Source: Rubritepida sp.
Lineage (GTDB): Bacteria > Pseudomonadota > Alphaproteobacteria > Acetobacterales > Acetobacteraceae
DNA: 10,456 nucleotides
Direction: 5' to 3'
NCBI GenBank assembly: GCA_014376425.1
Contig: JACMRO010000125.1
Span: 1-10,456 of the forward strand
The translations under genes and the position numbers were made by a program. The notes under the pieces are model-generated. The model was not told where the DNA came from and made no database searches. It saw nothing but the letters and a program-made list of their open reading frames with translations. Of this stretch, positions 7,182 through 10,456 are shown piece by piece (position 1 is the stretch's first letter; the number at the start of each line of letters is the position of its first letter).

Positions 7182-8560
7182 GCCCGGCGCGTCAGCCCCC
7201 AGCCAGGCACCTCCACGGCCATGTCGGCCAGGCCCGAGGCGCGCAGCATCACGGCCGTCTGCGCCTCTGCCTCGGCGACGATAGCGGCGGCGCCGGGGAT
7301 CACCCGGTCGCGCATCAGCACCTCGCCGCCCACCACCACGTCCCGCACATCGCTGCCGGAGGCGAAGCAGACGACGCGCCATACCGGCATGTTCGCCGGC
7401 ACCATGTGCGGCGCGGTGAGGTCGACGGTAATGATGTCGGCCGCCATCCCAACGGCCAGCGCGCCGAGCTCCGGCCGGCCCAGCGCCCGGGCGGCATCCA
7501 CCGTCACCATCTCCAGCACCCGGCCGGGGGGCAGCAGGTTTTCGTCCGCCGCCGCGCGCTGCGCATAGCGCCGCGCCATGACCATATGGCGGAACAGGTC
7601 GGTGCTACGGTCGGGCGCCGTGCCGTCGCTGCCGATGACGACGTTGACCCCGGCATCGAGCAACCGCGCCACCGGGCAGAAGCCGCGCACCGCCGCGATG
7701 GCGGTGGGGTTGTGCACCACATGCGCCCCCGTCACCACCAACGCGGCGATGTCGGCATCCGTCAAATCGGTGCAGTGCGAGAGAAAGGCTGTCGGTGACA
7801 GCAGCCCGAAACCTGCATGCGCTTCGGCGATCGAGCCGTCGCGATGGCCGTCCTGGTGGAACAGCGCGCCGTATTCGGCGGCCAGCGCCAGCATGGCCCT
7901 GCCCTGTGCCAGGATCAGGTCGCGCTGCACCGCATCGCCGCGGAACACCGGCATCATGGTGCAAAGCTGCTGTCGCCCGCGCCCGTGCAGCGCCGCGAAC
8001 AGCGACCGCATGACATCAAGCTGCCGCTCGGCGCTGACCGGCTGGCCGTCATACAGGGCGGGGAATGGCGGGCGGGTGTAGCCCACCGCCATCACGTCGC
8101 GGATGCCGACCGATGCAACGCCGGCCGCATGCGCCATCCCGTGCGCGACATCATCCACCCGCATCACGCAGTCGCCGCCGCCCAGCACCGAGACGCCCGT
8201 GGTGATGCCGAAGCTCAGCCGCTCCAGCGCCGTGAGCGCCGCCTCGGCACGCCAAAACTCCGGCGGAGAGGCGTGGGTGTAGATGTGGCCGCAGGCGCGG
8301 AACCAGGCGGCGCTGTCGCCGCTGCCCAGGGTCTTCACCAATCCGTGGCCGGCATGGCCGTGGCTGTCGATCAGGCCCGGCAGCACGGCGCGCCCGGTGG
8401 CGTCGATCCGGGTCGCGCCAGGGTGCGCGGCCTCGATATCGGCGCGTGGTCCGACGGCGATGATGCGCCCCTCCGCCACCGCCACGCCGCCATCGACGAT
8501 GACACGGCGCGCAGCGTCCATGGTGATGACGGTGCCGCCGGTGATGAGGAGATCGGCCAT
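7178..8560 (-). CDS. Metal-dependent amidohydrolase, ATZ/TRZ (cytosine deaminase-like) family, atypical metal motifs
   Basis: This is a cytosolic hydrolase of the amidohydrolase superfamily; relatives deaminate or dechlorinate triazines, adenosine derivatives, guanine or cytosine. The 460 residues fit the family. An N-terminal beta-sandwich piece (LLITGGTVITMDAA, 4-17) leads to PGLIDSHGHAGHG (61-73) with the HxH pair His67/His69. Then come FHQDGH (His235, His239), LSHCTDLTDADIAAL with His262, HNPTA with His283, and IGSDGTAPD with Asp312. The C-terminal sandwich strand includes GALAVGMAADIITVDL (366-381). The usual HxxE of the group is replaced by HQDGH, and HxH is followed by AGHG rather than HLAMT, so the substrate is likely unusual. 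ATG 8560 is chosen because it starts at the conserved first strand and follows the receptor's TGA by one base (TGAGATG); an earlier ATG at 8698 lies inside the receptor gene. The stop overlaps the DMT start. Confidence 0.9.
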   Translation of the reverse strand: MADLLITGGTVITMDAARRVIVDGGVAVAEGRIIAVGPRADIEAAHPGATRIDATGRAVLPGLIDSHGHAGHGLVKTLGSGDSAAWFRACGHIYTHASPPEFWRAEAALTALERLSFGITTGVSVLGGGDCVMRVDDVAHGMAHAAGVASVGIRDVMAVGYTRPPFPALYDGQPVSAERQLDVMRSLFAALHGRGRQQLCTMMPVFRGDAVQRDLILAQGRAMLALAAEYGALFHQDGHRDGSIAEAHAGFGLLSPTAFLSHCTDLTDADIAALVVTGAHVVHNPTAIAAVRGFCPVARLLDAGVNVVIGSDGTAPDRSTDLFRHMVMARRYAQRAAADENLLPPGRVLEMVTVDAARALGRPELGALAVGMAADIITVDLTAPHMVPANMPVWRVVCFASGSDVRDVVVGGEVLMRDRVIPGAAAIVAEAEAQTAVMLRASGLADMAVEVPGWGLTRRA

Positions 8561-8561
8561 C

Positions 8562-9530
8562 TCAATCCACCGTGGCGCCGGAGCTGCGGACCACCTCAGC
8601 CCAACTGGCCACGTCGCGTCGCTGGATGGCGGCGAATTCGGCCGGGCTGCGCACCGGCGGCGGCGCGATGCCCTGGTTGCGCAGCAGCCATTCCACAAAG
8701 TCGGGTGCGCCGATCACTGCCTGCACCGCGGTGTTGATCCGCTCGACGAGCGCCGGCGGCAGCCCGGCCGGCCCGAACAGGCCGTACCAGGTGGTCGAGA
8801 CGAAACCTGGCAGGTTGCAGGCCTCGGCCACCGTCGGCACGTCGGGCAATGCCGCCACCCTCTGCGCTGTGGTGACCGCGATACCGCGCGTCTGGCCCTG
8901 CTGGATCGAACCCAACGCCGGGCCGACTTGGTTGAAGAAGATGTCCACATCGCCGGCCAGGATGGCGCCCTGCGCGCCGGGCTGGCCGCGATAGGGCACG
9001 TGCAGCAGGTCGAGCCCTGCGGCGGCGGCGAATTGCGCCCCGGCCAGGTGGGTCGACGCGCCATTGCCGGTCGACGCGTAGCTCACCGCCTGCGGCCTGG
9101 CGCGGGCGGCGGCCAGCACATCGGCGCAGTTGCGCAGGTTCGGTCGGCGCTCAATGCTGGAGGTCAGGATGTTGGGCACGTCGCCCAAATGGGTGATGGG
9201 GGTGAAGTCGCGCACCACGTCGAAAGGCAGCGTGCGGTAAAGGCTTTGGTTGATGGCGTGGGTGCCGGCGGTGCCGAGCAGGAGGGTGTAGCCATCGGGC
9301 CGCGCCTTGGCGACAAAATCGGAGGCCAGATTGCCGCCAGCGCCGGATCGGTTGTCGACCACGATGGGTTGGCCCAGCAGCCTTTGCAGCGGTTCGGCCA
9401 TGCGGCGGGCGTAGATGTCGGTGCCGGCGCCATTGGGGAAGCCGCCCATGATGGTGATCGGGCGGCTGGGGTAGGCGTCCTGCGCAAGGGCGGGGGTGGC
9501 GAGCAGCATGGCTAGGGTGCGACGGCGCAT
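8562..9530 (-). CDS. Bug/TctC-family periplasmic solute-binding receptor
   Basis: This extracytoplasmic receptor belongs to the tripartite tricarboxylate transporter group and binds small carboxylates or related compounds in the periplasm. The 322-residue precursor is typical. A short signal peptide (MRRRTLAMLLATPALA, cleavage near 16) is followed by YPSRPITIMGGFPNGAGTDIYAR, the first Bug motif, then VVDNRSGAGGNLASDFVA, PDGYTLLLGTAGTHAINQSLY, HVPYRGQPGAQGAILAGDVD, LPDVPTVAEACNLPGF and the terminal WYGLFGPAGLPPALVERIN. The start at ATG 9530 has GGAGA about eight bases upstream. Neither membrane subunit (TctA, TctB) is present here, so it is an orphan receptor, which is common in bacteria with many Bug proteins. 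It heads an operon with the amidohydrolase and the DMT transporter, which suggests it senses or captures the amidohydrolase substrate. The ligand is unknown. Confidence 0.94.
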   Translation of the reverse strand: MRRRTLAMLLATPALAQDAYPSRPITIMGGFPNGAGTDIYARRMAEPLQRLLGQPIVVDNRSGAGGNLASDFVAKARPDGYTLLLGTAGTHAINQSLYRTLPFDVVRDFTPITHLGDVPNILTSSIERRPNLRNCADVLAAARARPQAVSYASTGNGASTHLAGAQFAAAAGLDLLHVPYRGQPGAQGAILAGDVDIFFNQVGPALGSIQQGQTRGIAVTTAQRVAALPDVPTVAEACNLPGFVSTTWYGLFGPAGLPPALVERINTAVQAVIGAPDFVEWLLRNQGIAPPPVRSPAEFAAIQRRDVASWAEVVRSSGATVD

Positions 9531-9762
9531 CGGGCAGGTCTCCGGCTTCTGGCTTACAGGCTAGCGCGATAGCGCCGCTACATGAACACCACGCCAACAT
9601 GGAGCCTTACGCGGCTGACGTGGCGGCGGCGACCGGGCTGCCGGCGCATGGGTGGGGTCGACCTGTTCTCGACGATCGGCGGGTCACACCTGGTGCTGCG
9701 GCCGAGGAGGTCTTGTGGCAGGGCCGGGCATGGTCCAGCACAATCCTACCGCTGGTGATGCC

Positions 9763-10014
9763 CTATCGTCGTGCCGGGAGAGGGTAGATGATCACGGGCA
9801 TGCCCGATTGCGGCACCGGCTCGGGCCGGCAGTCCGGCCGTAGGGTTCCGCAGTCCCAGCGATGCGCCGAGGGGCGGCCGGTCAGGCTGCCACCGGTCTC
9901 GAAGCGGCAGGCACAAAGCCGGCCGGCCATGCAGGACAACTGCCCCTCACGCCCCGGCGTACAGGCTGACTGAGCGGCGGCAGGGTAAGCCAGCAGGAGG
10001 AGAAGCCACCACAT
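9763..10014 (-). CDS. Small secreted six-cysteine protein, function unknown
   Basis: I do not recognise a named family. The 83-residue product starts with a clean signal peptide (MWWLLLLLAYPAAAQ, cleavage likely after residue 14). The mature part has six cysteines, at 18, 28, 34, 36, 55 and 62, enough for three disulfides in the periplasm or outside the cell. The Cys-x-Cys pair and the stretch GGSLTGRPSAHRWDCG look like conserved structure, and the tail is Pro-rich (PEPVPQSGMPVIIYPLPARR). It starts at ATG 10014 with AGGATC about eight bases upstream and lies 36 bp downstream of the cold-shock gene's terminator, so it needs its own promoter or terminator read-through. It could be a small periplasmic or cell-surface protein; an enzyme is unlikely at this size. 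The gene call rests on the signal peptide, the ribosome site and the ordered cysteines. Confidence 0.72.
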   Translation of the reverse strand: MWWLLLLLAYPAAAQSACTPGREGQLSCMAGRLCACRFETGGSLTGRPSAHRWDCGTLRPDCRPEPVPQSGMPVIIYPLPARR

Positions 10015-10050
10015 GCGCCGATCCTGGCACGGCCAACTGAACCGAACATG

Positions 10051-10079
10051 AAAAAGGCCCCGGCATTGCCACCGGGGCC
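10051..10079 (-). terminator. Rho-independent terminator of the cold-shock gene
   Basis: Reading the minus strand, GGCCCCGG (10079-10072) pairs perfectly over eight bases with CCGGGGCC (10063-10056). The loop is TGGCAATG, and five T follow directly (10055-10051). It lies 27 bases after the cold-shock stop. A second small perfect hairpin, GCGCTG/CAGCGC with a three-base loop (10091-10105), sits between the stop and this terminator. Confidence 0.9.
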
Positions 10080-10106
10080 CTGGTCGTCAAGCGCTGCGGC
10101 AGCGCT

Positions 10107-10456
10107 TCACTTCATTACCACTGCCTGCCGGCCACGCTGGCCGTCACGCACGTCGAGAGCGACCTTCTCGCCCTGCTGCACATCCTGTTTGCCGGCGCGC
10201 TGCAGCACCGAGGAGTGCAGGAACACGTCCTGCCCACCATCATCGGGCGTCACGAAGCCGAAGCCGCGCACCTGGTCAAACCATTTGACGGTGCCGTTGA
10301 CGGCGTAGGTCGGGCCGTCGCCGGCCCCACCACCGCCTGCACCGCCGCCGCCGAAGTCGCGTCGCGGACGGTCGAAGCCGCCACCAGCACCAGCGCCGGC
10401 GCCCATGCCGCCGCCACCAAAGGCGCGCCGGGGGGGGGCACGATCTCCGCGACCGC
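10107..10456 (-). CDS. Cold-shock domain protein with Gly/Arg-rich N-terminal extension, cut by window end
   Basis: This small nucleic-acid chaperone binds single-stranded RNA or DNA and melts secondary structure, often in cold or stationary phase. One cold-shock domain is complete: VNGTVKWFDQVRGFGFVTP, with RNP1 as RGFGFV, then RNP2 as DVFLHSS, and a C-terminal half ending RGRQAVVMK. Before it lies a low-complexity stretch that continues in frame to the window edge, with GRGDRAPPRR, AFGGGG, FDRPRRDFGGGG and further glycine runs. An in-frame ATG at 10406 falls inside that stretch and is probably not the start, because the sequence upstream keeps the same RG-rich character; the true start lies beyond the window. 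Basic, disordered N-termini of this kind are seen on cold-shock proteins of Acetobacteraceae and relatives and may add RNA binding. RNP1 reads RGFGFV where many have KGFGFI. A strong terminator follows, so transcription ends here. Confidence 0.93.
   Translation of the reverse strand, partial: GRGDRAPPRRAFGGGGMGAGAGAGGGFDRPRRDFGGGGAGGGGAGDGPTYAVNGTVKWFDQVRGFGFVTPDDGGQDVFLHSSVLQRAGKQDVQQGEKVALDVRDGQRGRQAVVMK

Noticed and set aside
7182..7382. N-terminal extension of the DMT transporter from ATG 7382
   Set aside because: The added residues are Arg/Gly-rich, lie entirely within the amidohydrolase C-terminus, and do not look like a membrane protein start; the GTG overlapping the upstream stop is better.
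8561..8698. N-terminal extension of the amidohydrolase from ATG 8698
   Set aside because: It lies within the receptor gene's 3' end and has no family similarity; the conserved first strand begins at ATG 8560.
1..10456. CRISPR array, insertion sequence, prophage or defence system
   Set aside because: I saw no regularly spaced repeats, transposase or integrase motifs, or target-site duplications; the tRNA genes show no adjacent integrase or duplicated tRNA end.

Overview
The window reads as a piece of a very GC-rich alphaproteobacterial chromosome, most likely from Rhodospirillales and probably Acetobacteraceae (Roseomonas-like). The reasons are the codon bias to G/C in third positions, the pcm-like / tolC / popZ-like (DUF2497) gene group typical of alphaproteobacteria, a Gly/Arg-rich cold-shock protein of the type seen in that family, and an orphan Bug-type solute receptor. 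The taxonomic call is an inference from protein style, not from a search.

Layout. 2-484 (+) is the 3' part of a beta-ketoacyl-ACP synthase. Four bases later, a convergent M20D amidohydrolase (489-1634, -) ends. A divergent, short intergenic region then leads to a GGDEF diguanylate cyclase (1741-2820, +). It converges on the cell-envelope and polarity block, transcribed leftward: a PCMT-like methyltransferase (5270-5926), a TolC-family outer-membrane channel (3643-5124) and a PopZ/DUF2497-like gene (2964-3618). The popZ-like gene is broken by a one-base frameshift, most simply placed in a run of eight C at 3195-3202. Two tRNA genes on + (Cys-GCA and Asn-GTT, both with encoded CCA) follow at 6015-6209, each with a plausible sigma70-type promoter.

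The region 6270-9530 (-) holds a tightly coupled three-gene operon: Bug/TctC periplasmic receptor, ATZ/TRZ-like metal-dependent amidohydrolase, and EamA/DMT transporter. The junctions are TGAGATG (one base apart) and GTGA (overlapping start and stop), so the three products are likely made together to capture, hydrolyse and move one unknown small organic compound. Past a roughly 230-bp gene-poor gap lie a small six-cysteine secreted protein (9763-10014, -), a clear rho-independent terminator, and a cold-shock protein cut by the window edge (10107-10456, -).

I found no CRISPR array, insertion sequence, phage gene or recognisable defence system. The items most worth a second look are the popZ frameshift at a homopolymer, the Bug-amidohydrolase-DMT operon with its non-canonical metal motifs, the six-cysteine secreted protein, and a possible decayed hydrolase remnant in the gap at 9531-9762.
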